DNA of 41,343 bases, taken from positions 1-41,343 of the forward strand of contig JBFGVE010000010.1 of assembly GCA_041565275.1 (NCBI GenBank). Direction: 5' to 3'. Under the pieces are notes generated by a model. The model did no database searches and was not told where the DNA came from. It worked only from the letters and a program-made list of their open reading frames with translations. A program made the position numbers and the translations under genes. Below, piece after piece: positions 34,014 through 41,343 of the stretch (its first letter is position 1; each line of letters opens with the position of its first letter). The stretch comes from CAWUKT01 sp041565275. Lineage in GTDB: Bacteria; Bacteroidota; Bacteroidia; J057; JADKCL01.

Positions 34014-35261
34014 TTAGCGAATCCTCTCGCACAGGAAGGCCATTCTTTTCCCTGTTGAAGACCGGCTCAAGATCAAATACCGTTTTCCACCCGGCCTAAC
34101 TCCCAATTGCTGATAAACCAATTTGGGAGCCAGGTCAAAGTACCTACGGCTAATCTCTATCTTTTTTATCTCTCGGTTTTTCAGTTCCTGTTTCAATTTT
34201 CTGGGTTTGAAGTACCACTGTTCCACCACCCTGAAAATCCTGGCGGGTAACTCTTCCAGACACTGTTCGGAAAAGAAATACCCTTCCGGGTGGTTCATTT
34301 CACCGAACAGGTTTCGAATGGACCTGAAGTAGGTGGATACCAGCCTGGCTTTGTACAAAGCAACATCCGCTTCATAGATGAATTGGTCCTTAAAATCGTT
34401 CTCAATCTTTTCCTGACCGGCGTTATCCTGCTCCGGGTTTGCTCTTGGAACCCCCTGAAACCGATGTATTCTGTTTTTTCGGATGATGTGGCAAATTACC
34501 TCAGTGTCCTTTTCTCCAGCTTTTTGCGAAATACGGAACAATATTTCTTTGACTTCATTGTCTACTGAAATGATTTCGGCCTGGACTCCAGCTGCCATAG
34601 ACAGCAGTTGGCGACGTCCTTCCTCAATGTCAAGCATGGGGGAAGCCTTGATCAGGATTTGCCCACCGGATGCAAGGTGCTGGACCAGGGAGGGTAACAA
34701 GGCGAGGACATTGGGCTGACAATCTTCAAAAGCAGCGACCCGCTGCCCCGATGCATTGCGTCGATCCGGGTCCAGATAGATGAGGTCGTAAGACTCTTCG
34801 CTGTGAAGAGATTGAATAAACTTTTCTGCGGTAGAGAGATGGATCGATATATTTTTCCGCGCCAGTTTTCTGAAGTTAATACCTGCCAGATGGCAAAGGA
34901 CAGGGTCAGCCTCGACATAATCTACCCTGTGGTAGCTTTTGCTTAAATGCCACAGGTCTACTCCTGTCCCTCCGGTCAAATCGATTGCCCGCTGTCCGGT
35001 ACCGAAATCCTTTACCTTAAGGCTTGCCTGGCTGCTGGCTTGTTCAATTCCTTTGCGGGTGAAAAAACACCGGGCCTCATACCAGTCGGGAAGCTTAACC
35101 GAGGCCTTGGACAGGAGTTCAAGTTGGGTTGCAAGGGCAGCTACAGGAAGGCTGGAGCCATGGAATTTCAAAGCAAACTGAGCTGGGTCTGTGCCCAGGT
35201 GGTCTTCCATTACTTTCCGGACCCCCTCTTGGTCCAACCTCGAAAATTCTTCCAGGTTCAT
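34014..35261 (-). CDS. THUMP-like class I methyltransferase
   Basis: 415 residues. SAM-dependent methyltransferase, probably acting on RNA. Domains: an N-terminal helical part (1-80), a Rossmann methyltransferase (about 80-260) with RAIDLTGGTGVDLWHLS (SAM loop), VEADPVLCHLAG (acidic strand end) and YLDPDRRNASGQR (the DPxR form of the catalytic motif), and a C-terminal THUMP-like domain (about 330-415, FKPRKLKQELKNREIKKIEI, GGKRYLIL). This matches a Bacteroidota family described as THUMP-like methyltransferases; the modified base is not known. It converges with ribH, 2 bp between stops. Confidence 0.88.
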   Translation of the reverse strand: MNLEEFSRLDQEGVRKVMEDHLGTDPAQFALKFHGSSLPVAALATQLELLSKASVKLPDWYEARCFFTRKGIEQASSQASLKVKDFGTGQRAIDLTGGTGVDLWHLSKSYHRVDYVEADPVLCHLAGINFRKLARKNISIHLSTAEKFIQSLHSEESYDLIYLDPDRRNASGQRVAAFEDCQPNVLALLPSLVQHLASGGQILIKASPMLDIEEGRRQLLSMAAGVQAEIISVDNEVKEILFRISQKAGEKDTEVICHIIRKNRIHRFQGVPRANPEQDNAGQEKIENDFKDQFIYEADVALYKARLVSTYFRSIRNLFGEMNHPEGYFFSEQCLEELPARIFRVVEQWYFKPRKLKQELKNREIKKIEISRRYFDLAPKLVYQQLGVRPGGKRYLILSRSSTGKRMAFLCERIR

Positions 35262-35576
35262 GTGAATGCAAAGATGTACGAGCTCTCTGAAAAGCAGGAC
35301 AATTTAGCGAAACTTAATTCTTCACAGTAAATAAATTTGTCGTAGTAAATTCAGGAATAGCAACCAAGAAGAGTGCCTTTCAGCTGCCCCCTTTTCAAAA
35401 TGGATGAGAAAACCAGCTGCTCTACGCCAGCCTTGACAAGGCCGCAAGCAAGGTATACCTTTGCCAAAGTGCACCAATGCCGCAAGCAAGGTATACCTTT
35501 GCCAAAGTGCGCTGAGGCCGCAAGCACCGGCAGAACAGAACTGCTTGAAACAAAGATATAAATCAGTAGCAAATCC
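35262..35576. other. 315-bp gene-free region upstream of pseB
   Basis: Divergent intergenic region. It holds TAAATTTG at 35332-35339, a full match to the -7 consensus TAnnTTTG in plus orientation but without a clear -33 box, and the 38-bp repeat (35429-35526, separate entry). If the octamer is a promoter, the pse operon has a leader of more than 200 nt that contains the repeats. A long minus-strand frame here runs into pseB antisense and has no recognisable product. Confidence 0.5.
35429..35526 (+). repeat. 38-bp repeat with palindromic core, 2.3 copies
   Basis: A 32-bp segment at 35441-35472 recurs without change at 35479-35510, separated by a non-identical 6-mer (ACCAAT, then GCTGAG), and a third partial copy of 10 bp stands at 35517-35526; the period is 38 bp. 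The segment begins GCCGCAAGCAAGG and contains the perfect 12-bp palindrome AAGGTATACCTT. The first copy is preceded by AGCCTTGACAAG, itself the left half of a hairpin with GCCTT/AAGGC arms. A diverged inverted copy lies before dnaG. Confidence 0.85.
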
Positions 35577-36590
35577 ATGGACTTAACTAATCGAAGTGTC
35601 TTAATTACCGGTGGTACTGGTTCTCTAGGTAAAGAACTAACACGAACAATCCTTAAAAAATGGCCGAAAGTGGAACGGTTGGTTATCTTCTCAAGAGATG
35701 AGCAGAAGCAATTCCTGATGGCGCAAGAGTATCCAAAGGCAGACTTTCCCCAGGTTCGTTTCTTTATTGGAGACATTCGTGACAGAGAGCGGTTGCTCCG
35801 TGCTTTTGAAAGAATTGACTACGTTATTCACGCAGCAGCAATGAAACATGTACACATTGCCGAGTACAACCCAAGCGAATGTGTCAAAACCAATGTGGGA
35901 GGTGCAGAAAATGTCATTCACGCTGCAATACAGACAGGCGTCAAGCATGTCGTTGCCCTTTCTACAGACAAAGCCTGTGCACCAATTAACTTATACGGTG
36001 CTACAAAACTGACTTCGGACAAACTTTTTGTCGCAGCAAACAACATTCGGGGAAGACATAATATACGCTTTTCTGTAGTTCGTTACGGTAACGTTCTGGG
36101 GTCCTCTGGTTCTGTTATCCCTTATTTCCTAAAGAAAAGGGAAGAAGGTATTCTTCCAATAACTGTAAAATCAATGACTCGCTTCAATATTTCGCTGGAA
36201 GAGGGAGCAGATATCGTGCTTCACGCACTTTCAACTGCATGGGGAGGTGAAATATTCATACCTAAAATCCCTTCTTATAGAATCACAGATGTAGCAATGG
36301 CAGTAGGACCGGAATGCGAGCACAAGGAAATAGGTATTCGCCCTGGTGAAAAAATCCATGAAGAGATGATCACCCCGTCAGATTCTTTCTTTACTTACGA
36401 TATCGGGAAGTACTATGTAATTGTTCCACAGACTCCTAACTGGGATATTGGAGAATTTGTGACCCATTTTGGGGCCAAATCAGTACCCGAAGGGTTTGCC
36501 TATAATTCCAATGATAACATCGAATGGGAAACGGTGGAAAGTCTTCGTGAGCAGATCCGTAAACATATTGATCCAGCGTTTACAGTATAA
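35577..36590 (+). CDS. pseB: UDP-GlcNAc 4,6-dehydratase (inverting)
   Basis: First step of pseudaminic acid synthesis, converting UDP-GlcNAc to the 4-keto-6-deoxy-L-altro sugar. 337 residues, as in PseB. Seen: NAD loop ITGGTGSLGKEL near residue 10, FSRDEQKQ, IGDIRDRERL, AAMKHVHIAEYNP (the PseB/FlaA1 hexose-binding region), STDKACAPINLYGATK with Thr-Asp-Lys and Tyr-x-x-x-Lys, and RPGEKIHEEMI. It heads a plus-strand operon; its stop TAA overlaps the ATG of pseC by one base. Confidence 0.96.
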   Translation: MDLTNRSVLITGGTGSLGKELTRTILKKWPKVERLVIFSRDEQKQFLMAQEYPKADFPQVRFFIGDIRDRERLLRAFERIDYVIHAAAMKHVHIAEYNPSECVKTNVGGAENVIHAAIQTGVKHVVALSTDKACAPINLYGATKLTSDKLFVAANNIRGRHNIRFSVVRYGNVLGSSGSVIPYFLKKREEGILPITVKSMTRFNISLEEGADIVLHALSTAWGGEIFIPKIPSYRITDVAMAVGPECEHKEIGIRPGEKIHEEMITPSDSFFTYDIGKYYVIVPQTPNWDIGEFVTHFGAKSVPEGFAYNSNDNIEWETVESLREQIRKHIDPAFTV

Positions 36591-37780
36591 TGGAAATAAG
36601 GGGAATACCATACGGAAGACAGTTTATCGACCAAAAAGATGTTGATGCAGTGGTTGAAGCTCTCGAATCCGATTATATGACGCAAGGGCCTCGAATCAGA
36701 GCGTTTGAGAATGTATTTGCTGACTACGTGGGAAGTAAATACGCGGTTGCGGTGAGTAATGGAACTGCTGCACTGCATTTAAGTGCCCTGACGTTGGGAG
36801 TTTCACCAGGAGACAAAGTGATTACCACACCCATAACATTTGTTGCCAGTGCCAATTGTGTAAGGTACTGCGGTGGCGAAGTTGTGTTCGCAGATATTGA
36901 TCCAGATTCATTCCTGATGGATATTAGGGCAGTTCGCAACTTGCTGGAGTCTTCTCCCGGAGGAACTTACAAAGGAATCATTCCAGTAGACTTTGCGGGA
37001 AGAGCAGTTGACATGGAAGCCTTGAGAGGACTTGCTGATGAATACGATCTCTGGATATTAGAGGATGCCTGTCACGCACCGGGGGGGTACTTTACAGATA
37101 GTTCGGGAAACCACCACAATTGTGGAAGCGGAGCATTTGCCGATGCCGCAATTTTCTCGTTTCATCCTGTAAAGCATATTGCTTGTGGGGAGGGGGGAAT
37201 GGTCACAACCAATGATAAGGCACTTTATGATCAACTGATACGACTCAGAACACACGGTATCGTCAAAGACGAAACTTTGTTTACAAACTCTGTTGGTTCT
37301 GCAGGGGGAGCTGATTCCTACCCTCTGTGGTATATGGAGATGAGCGATCTGGGGTACAATTACCGTTTAACGGACTTGCAAGCCGCATTGGGGATCACAC
37401 AATTGGCGAAAGCAGACAAGGGGCTAGAAAAGCGACGTGAAATTGCCAGAGTTTATTCGGAAGCATTGCGCGAGTGCTCTTTCGTCAAGAGGCAATCGGG
37501 AGTCGTTGCCGGACATGCTTACCACCTGTATGTCATCGAGGTAGAAGATCGTTTGGGATTGTACAACCACCTCGTGAAGAATAAGATCTTCGCACAGATC
37601 CACTATATACCTGCTCATTTTATGCCATATTATAAATCGTTGGGTTGGAAGGAAGGAGATTTGCCGAATGCGGAGGCATATTACAAACGGTGCATTAGTC
37701 TGCCAATGTTCCCAACATTAACGGCTGATGAACAGCAATTTGTAATCTCCAAAGTTTTCGAATTTTATGTGGGAAGTTAG
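36590..37780 (+). CDS. pseC: UDP-4-amino-4,6-dideoxy sugar aminotransferase
   Basis: PLP-dependent aminotransferase of the DegT/DnrJ/EryC1/StrS family that aminates the PseB product at C4. 396 residues. Seen: start MEIRGIPYGRQFIDQKDVDAV (PseC-like), SNGTAALHLSAL (PLP phosphate site) near 57, TPITFVASANCVRYCGGEVVF, EDACHAPGG, and the Schiff-base Lys in FSFHPVKHIACGEGG, then YNYRLTDLQAALG. Position after pseB supports PseC over other members of this family. The stop overlaps the start of the next gene by 14 bp. Confidence 0.95.
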   Translation: MEIRGIPYGRQFIDQKDVDAVVEALESDYMTQGPRIRAFENVFADYVGSKYAVAVSNGTAALHLSALTLGVSPGDKVITTPITFVASANCVRYCGGEVVFADIDPDSFLMDIRAVRNLLESSPGGTYKGIIPVDFAGRAVDMEALRGLADEYDLWILEDACHAPGGYFTDSSGNHHNCGSGAFADAAIFSFHPVKHIACGEGGMVTTNDKALYDQLIRLRTHGIVKDETLFTNSVGSAGGADSYPLWYMEMSDLGYNYRLTDLQAALGITQLAKADKGLEKRREIARVYSEALRECSFVKRQSGVVAGHAYHLYVIEVEDRLGLYNHLVKNKIFAQIHYIPAHFMPYYKSLGWKEGDLPNAEAYYKRCISLPMFPTLTADEQQFVISKVFEFYVGS

Positions 37781-38504
37781 AGCCGGAATAATTACCCAGG
37801 TGCGAATGACAAGTAGCAGACTGCCTGGAAAGGTGCTGAAAAAAATAAAGGGAGTTCCCTTGCTTAAGTACCATACGGATCGCCTGAAACGATCTGGAAT
37901 TTCTGTATTTGCTGCTACAACGAAGAATAGGTCTGATGATCCTGTCGCCAATTTTTGCGAAAGTGAAGGGATCCAATACTGCCGTGGGGATGAGTTTGAT
38001 GTTCTGGAACGCTATTACCAATGTGTAAAGAAATTCAACCTTGACCTGGTAATCCGTGTCACCTCAGATTGTCCATTGATCGATGGTGAATTGATCCGAA
38101 AGGGCGTTCAAAACTTTCAAAATCTAAAAGATCCGCATGTCTATTTAGCCAACGGACTCAGCAATACGTTTCCCCGTGGATTTGATTTTGAGATATTCGG
38201 AAGCAATCTTTTGAACGAAGCTCACCGTAACGCAACGGAATCCTATGAAAGAGAGCATGTGACCCCGTATCTGTACCAGGGTAAAAACAAACGGGTTCGA
38301 TTGATTCCCGTGGAGCATTCAGAAAATAAAAGTAGCTACAGGGTTACGGTTGACACCCCTGAAGATCTCAGATTGGTGGAAGTATTAATTGAAGAACACC
38401 AGGCGCATTTACTGAATGCAGGAGATATCATTCGGATCCTGGATGAGCACCCGGAACTTGTGGCGATAAATGCACATATTGGACAAAAAAAGTTGGGCGA
38501 ATAA
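37767..38504 (+). CDS. pseF: CMP-sugar cytidylyltransferase, SpsF-type
   Basis: 245 residues. Transfers CMP to a nonulosonic acid, the last step before glycosyl transfer. Sequence is of the SpsF/acylneuraminate cytidylyltransferase kind: ITQVRMTSSRLPGKVLKKI at the N-terminus (nucleotide loop), RVTSDCPLIDGELI near 95, NTFPRGFDFEIF near 140, and YREHVTPY-like YEREHVTPYL, then VDTPEDLRLVE. Its place between pseC and pseG suggests that it does the job of PseF, although sequence looks closer to SpsF of Bacillus; the symbol is by role. The next gene continues in the same reading frame after a single TAA. Confidence 0.85.
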   Translation: MWEVRAGIITQVRMTSSRLPGKVLKKIKGVPLLKYHTDRLKRSGISVFAATTKNRSDDPVANFCESEGIQYCRGDEFDVLERYYQCVKKFNLDLVIRVTSDCPLIDGELIRKGVQNFQNLKDPHVYLANGLSNTFPRGFDFEIFGSNLLNEAHRNATESYEREHVTPYLYQGKNKRVRLIPVEHSENKSSYRVTVDTPEDLRLVEVLIEEHQAHLLNAGDIIRILDEHPELVAINAHIGQKKLGE

Positions 38505-39536
38505 TTGGGATCAGGTACGAATCATACCCGTCGAATTCTCTTACGTGCTGATGGCGACAGTGCTATTGGCCTGGGGCACTTGTATCGACTGTTCGCATTG
38601 ATGGAAATGTTCCGGGATCAGTTTGATTGCACGTTTTTAACATCTGAAAGATCTACCCATGAGATTGTACCCAGTCACTATAATTTGGAACTTATTCCGG
38701 AGTCTGTTGCGATCGATCAAGAACCCAGATGGTTAGCGAAAAACTACGACCCCGGCACGCACATTATTGTCGCAGATGGTTACGGATTTCATAGCCTTTA
38801 TCAAAAGGCTTTACGCGATTCTGGCTTTCGATTGGTTTATGTGGACGATCTTTCTGAAGAACACATGCATGCTGACTTAGTGGTCAATCATGCGATCGGT
38901 ATTTCAGAGGATATGTACTCGGCTGAACCTTACACTCAGTTTGCACTGGGCACTGATCATGCCATTCTAAGACCCGAATTTTTACATGCGTCGGCGAAAG
39001 GCCGGTCCGTTGATCATATAGGGAAAGCTTTTGTGTGTTTCGGTGGCGCTGACCCAATGGACCACACATATTTGGTCGTAAAAGCATTGTTGTCTTTTCC
39101 TGAAATATATTCCATTGATGTTGTTTTGGGAGCAGCGTACAAGTACGAAGAGATCTTCAAAGCGGCAGGATCGAATAAAGTTCAAATCCACAGAAACCTA
39201 AGTGCTCGTGACCTTGTAAGTGTTTTGGAACAATGTCACTTGTCAATTGTACCGTCCAGCACGATATTGTACGAGGTTTGCGCAGTAAAAATGCCGGTGA
39301 TCACCGGGTACTATGTAGACAATCAGAGAGGCATTTATGACGGTTTTTTATCCCGAAACGCTGTGGCCGGACTCGGAGACCTCAACTTAACAGATATTAC
39401 TTCGCTGAAAAAGAGCATTTCAGGAGTGTTGAGTAGTCAGCACTTGGCAGAATACACCAAAGTTCAGGCTACAATGTTTGATGAACACATAAAAACCAGG
39501 TTTCTGAAATATATGGAGGAAATCAGTAGAGGTTAG
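38505..39536 (+). CDS. pseG: UDP-2,4-diacetamido-trideoxy-altropyranose hydrolase
   Basis: 343 residues. Removes UDP from the acetylated amino sugar before PseI acts. Seen: LLRADGDSAIGLGHLYRLFAL with the catalytic His of GxGHxxR near residue 24 (quoted: GDSAIGLGHLYR), VVNHAIG, FALGTDHAILRPEF, CFGGADPMDH (UDP site), and SSTILYEVCAVKMPVI near 250. GT-B fold. The first possible start is TTG at 38505, directly after the TAA of the previous gene and in the same frame; the first ATG is inside the catalytic domain and therefore too late. A non-ATG start or coupling by read-through is thus required. Confidence 0.92.
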   Translation: MGSGTNHTRRILLRADGDSAIGLGHLYRLFALMEMFRDQFDCTFLTSERSTHEIVPSHYNLELIPESVAIDQEPRWLAKNYDPGTHIIVADGYGFHSLYQKALRDSGFRLVYVDDLSEEHMHADLVVNHAIGISEDMYSAEPYTQFALGTDHAILRPEFLHASAKGRSVDHIGKAFVCFGGADPMDHTYLVVKALLSFPEIYSIDVVLGAAYKYEEIFKAAGSNKVQIHRNLSARDLVSVLEQCHLSIVPSSTILYEVCAVKMPVITGYYVDNQRGIYDGFLSRNAVAGLGDLNLTDITSLKKSISGVLSSQHLAEYTKVQATMFDEHIKTRFLKYMEEISRG

Positions 39537-39620
39537 CAAAGGAAGCCCCAGGAGTGATGTGAGATGAGAGTTTTATCTGAGAACAAATGTTGATCGACTC
39601 AACGGTAACAAGGTATCGGA

Positions 39621-40664
39621 ATGATTAAAATAGGAAAAAGGAGTATTGGGCCAGGACATCCGTGTTTTATTGTAGCGGAACTTTCCGCGAATCACAATGG
39701 TGACTTGAATATTGCTATTGACACCATCCGTGCTGCAAAAATAGCGGGGGCTGATGCAATCAAATTGCAAACTTACACTCCGGATACACTCACAATAGAT
39801 TGTGAAAGTGCACTTTTTCGGATTGGACACGGGACCATCTGGGATGGAAAAACCCTTTACGAACTCTATGGAGAATCTTTCACACCTTGGGAATGGCACC
39901 AGGAACTCTTTAAAGTAGCAGATGAAGAAGGTTTGATTTGTTTTTCGTCTCCTTTTGACACAACCTCCGTCGACTTCTTAGAAAATCTGAATGTCCCCGC
40001 GTACAAGGTTGCTTCCTTCGAAATTCAAGATATTCCCTTGATAGAATATGCAGCGTCCAAAGGAAAACCTATGATAATTTCCACCGGAATAGCTACTAAA
40101 GAGGACATTCAGCGTGCTGTTGATACATGTCATTCGGTCGGTAATGAGGATATTATTTTGTTGAAGTGTACTTCTTCATATCCCGCTCCGCTGGAGTTGG
40201 CAAATCTAGCCGTGATACCCGATCTTCAGAGGTCTTTTGGAACTGAAGTTGGCTTTTCCGACCATACAATGGGTAGTATAGCACCTGTTGTTGCACGAAC
40301 AATGGGTGCTTGCGTGATCGAAAAGCATCTTATTCTAGACAAATCGATCGGAGGTTCTGATGCTGACTTTTCTCTTGATCTCTCAGAATTCAAGGAGATG
40401 GTCAATGCCGTTCGCGAGGCAGAAAAACTCATTGGAACGGTTACCTATGAACTTTCGGAAAAAGTAAAGAAAAACAGAAAATTCGGTAGGTCGTTGTTCG
40501 TAGTTGCTGATCTGAAGGCCGGTGAAACTATCACTTCAGAACACGTACGATCTATCCGGCCATGTGATGGGGCACATCCAATGCACCTCAAGGCAGTCAT
40601 CGGAGGTAAAGTCAACAGAGATATTGAACGAGGTACTCCATTCGATCTGTCTTTTTTGGCATGA
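39621..40664 (+). CDS. pseI: Pseudaminic acid synthase
   Basis: 347 residues. Condenses the PseG product with phosphoenolpyruvate to give pseudaminic acid; NeuB family. Seen: RSIGPGHPCFIVAELSANHNG (metal and sugar site) near residue 7, ADAIKLQTYTPDT, CFSSPFDTTSVDFLE, KVASFEIQD, STGIATKEDI, LKCTSSYPAPLE, VGFSDHTMGS, IEKHLILDKSIGGSDADFSL, and a C-terminal SAF domain (FGRSLFVVADLKAGETIT). SANHNG and the context make PseI more likely than NeuB or LegI. An 84-bp gap before it holds no gene; pseH is therefore not at its usual place. Confidence 0.94.
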   Translation: MIKIGKRSIGPGHPCFIVAELSANHNGDLNIAIDTIRAAKIAGADAIKLQTYTPDTLTIDCESALFRIGHGTIWDGKTLYELYGESFTPWEWHQELFKVADEEGLICFSSPFDTTSVDFLENLNVPAYKVASFEIQDIPLIEYAASKGKPMIISTGIATKEDIQRAVDTCHSVGNEDIILLKCTSSYPAPLELANLAVIPDLQRSFGTEVGFSDHTMGSIAPVVARTMGACVIEKHLILDKSIGGSDADFSLDLSEFKEMVNAVREAEKLIGTVTYELSEKVKKNRKFGRSLFVVADLKAGETITSEHVRSIRPCDGAHPMHLKAVIGGKVNRDIERGTPFDLSFLA

Positions 40665-41343
40665 GAATACTCATTTACGAGAACACCCTTTGTCCAAAAC
40701 AGGTACAAAACCTACCATTTACGCCCCCACACTCTTGAACTCAGCACGCAATTAGGTTTTCTACCAGCACGAGCCGATTTATCCCCGAACACCAACCCAG
40801 TTGTAGTCAGGGCGCAGCCGGGTTGCGGTCAGCGTACAACTGAATTGTGGTCCAACCCCTACCGGGATGTACTTCCAACCACAGCTGGGATGTGTCCGGA
40901 CCCTTTTCCACCTCCTTTCACTGGCATATCGGGATGTGTCCGGACCATACCTGGGTGATGGGTGTCACTGCAACCCAGTTGTAGTTCAGAGTATAGTTCT
41001 GTGGTAGTTTCACCACAGCTCATTACGGTTGGTGCATATCTTGGGTGTATACCAAAGTGCATCTCCGTTGTCGTCAGAACATAACCTGCTATCGCCCGAG
41101 AATGGATTGTTTGACGATGGTTGAAGATCTCCAACCCAATACCGGACTGGTTCAATATATTTGATTCTGGATTTTGAAGGAATCAAACCATTAATTGTCA
41201 GCAACTTAGTATAATTTCATACCCAATTCTATTCTGGAATCCAGAGAATGATGTAACGATACGCTCAACAATATTTGCGAGTTTGATAGAGTAACCCTGT
41301 TAACACTCTTTTTTTAATACGCTAAACTCTACAACCATGAGCA
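40665..41343. other. 679-bp region without a clear gene
   Basis: No convincing coding frame on either strand. Most of it (40726-41102) is the degenerate 22-bp array described separately. A 98-codon minus-strand frame (40859-41155) runs through the array and shows no family features. After it come a small inverted repeat TTTGATTC (41160-41167) / GAATCAAA (41180-41187) and AT-rich sequence. An ATG at 41337 opens at the window edge and might begin the next gene, but only two codons are visible. Confidence 0.6.
40726..41102 (+). repeat. Degenerate 22-bp tandem repeat array, about 15-17 units
   Basis: Units in strict 22-bp register at 40748, 40770, 40792, 40814, 40836 and 40858, then at 40881, 40925, 40947, 40970 and, more weakly, on to 41059-41080. 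The shared core is CARCYGGGWTGTRGTC. Two exact long matches lie inside: GGGATGTGTCCGGACC at 40887-40902 and 40931-40946 (44 bp = two periods), and CAACCCAGTTGTAGT at 40793-40807 and 40971-40985. The best unit near the end is GCATCTCCGTTGTCGTCAG at 41059. Small insertions of 1-2 bp occur. No known repeat class is recognised. Confidence 0.75.

Noticed and set aside
35429..35526. Insertion sequence end
   Set aside because: No transposase, no paired terminal inverted repeats and no target duplication visible in the window.
35351..35776. 141-codon minus-strand frame
   Set aside because: It is antisense to pseB and the repeat block; no recognisable domain.
40859..41155. 98-codon minus-strand frame
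   Set aside because: It runs through the 22-bp array, with composition set by the repeat, and lacks a signal or domain.

Overview
The window looks like a chromosomal segment of a Bacteroidota bacterium, probably of the Saprospiria/Lewinella type. The evidence is a type IX secretion sorting tail at the C-terminus of a secreted protein, an OmpA protein with TPR and PD40 repeats, a remnant of the MurF-Alr fusion typical of this phylum, a DnaG whose zinc ligands are replaced, kynurenine 3-monooxygenase, and weak or absent Shine-Dalgarno sequences. No rRNA, tRNA, complete insertion sequence, phage gene or CRISPR array was seen. The genus is inference.

Layout. 1-6.4 kb: 3' part of an alanine dehydrogenase-family gene (+), then kmo, a YfhO-like membrane protein and an atypical SDR (all -). 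6.4-10.3 kb: a gene-free leader, dnaG, a conserved unknown and a secreted coiled-coil protein, closed by a strong terminator. 10.4-16.5 kb (-): nuoM, a truncated MurF-Alr gene, an OmpA/PD40 protein and queE. 16.8-21.7 kb (+): pyrE, nuoC, a possible structured RNA, a secreted acidic protein, mgtE, two small genes and an MBL hydrolase. 21.7-24.7 kb (-): rnd, acyl-CoA dehydrogenase, apt. 24.9-30.8 kb: a T9SS cargo protein (+), an orphan LacI regulator and an M28 peptidase (-), an acyl-CoA ligase (+). 30.9-35.3 kb: typA (-), a TPR protein overlapping ribH (+), a THUMP-like methyltransferase (-). 35.6-40.7 kb (+): a tightly packed pseudaminic acid operon, pseB-pseC-spsF/pseF-pseG-pseI, without pseH. 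40.7-41.3 kb holds no clear gene.

Most genes are core metabolism and cell-envelope functions. The only pathway-complete block is the nonulosonic acid operon, which would supply CMP-pseudaminic acid or a relative for surface glycans. Complex I genes nuoC and nuoM occur singly among unrelated genes.

The least explained part is the intergenic DNA. It carries a degenerate 31-bp tandem array (six units) exactly at the truncation point of the MurF-Alr gene, a degenerate 22-bp array of about 15-17 units downstream of pseI, a 38-bp repeat with a 12-bp palindromic core upstream of pseB, and a diverged inverted copy of that 38-bp element upstream of dnaG. Between nuoC and the next gene there are nested complementary segments that could fold into one RNA.
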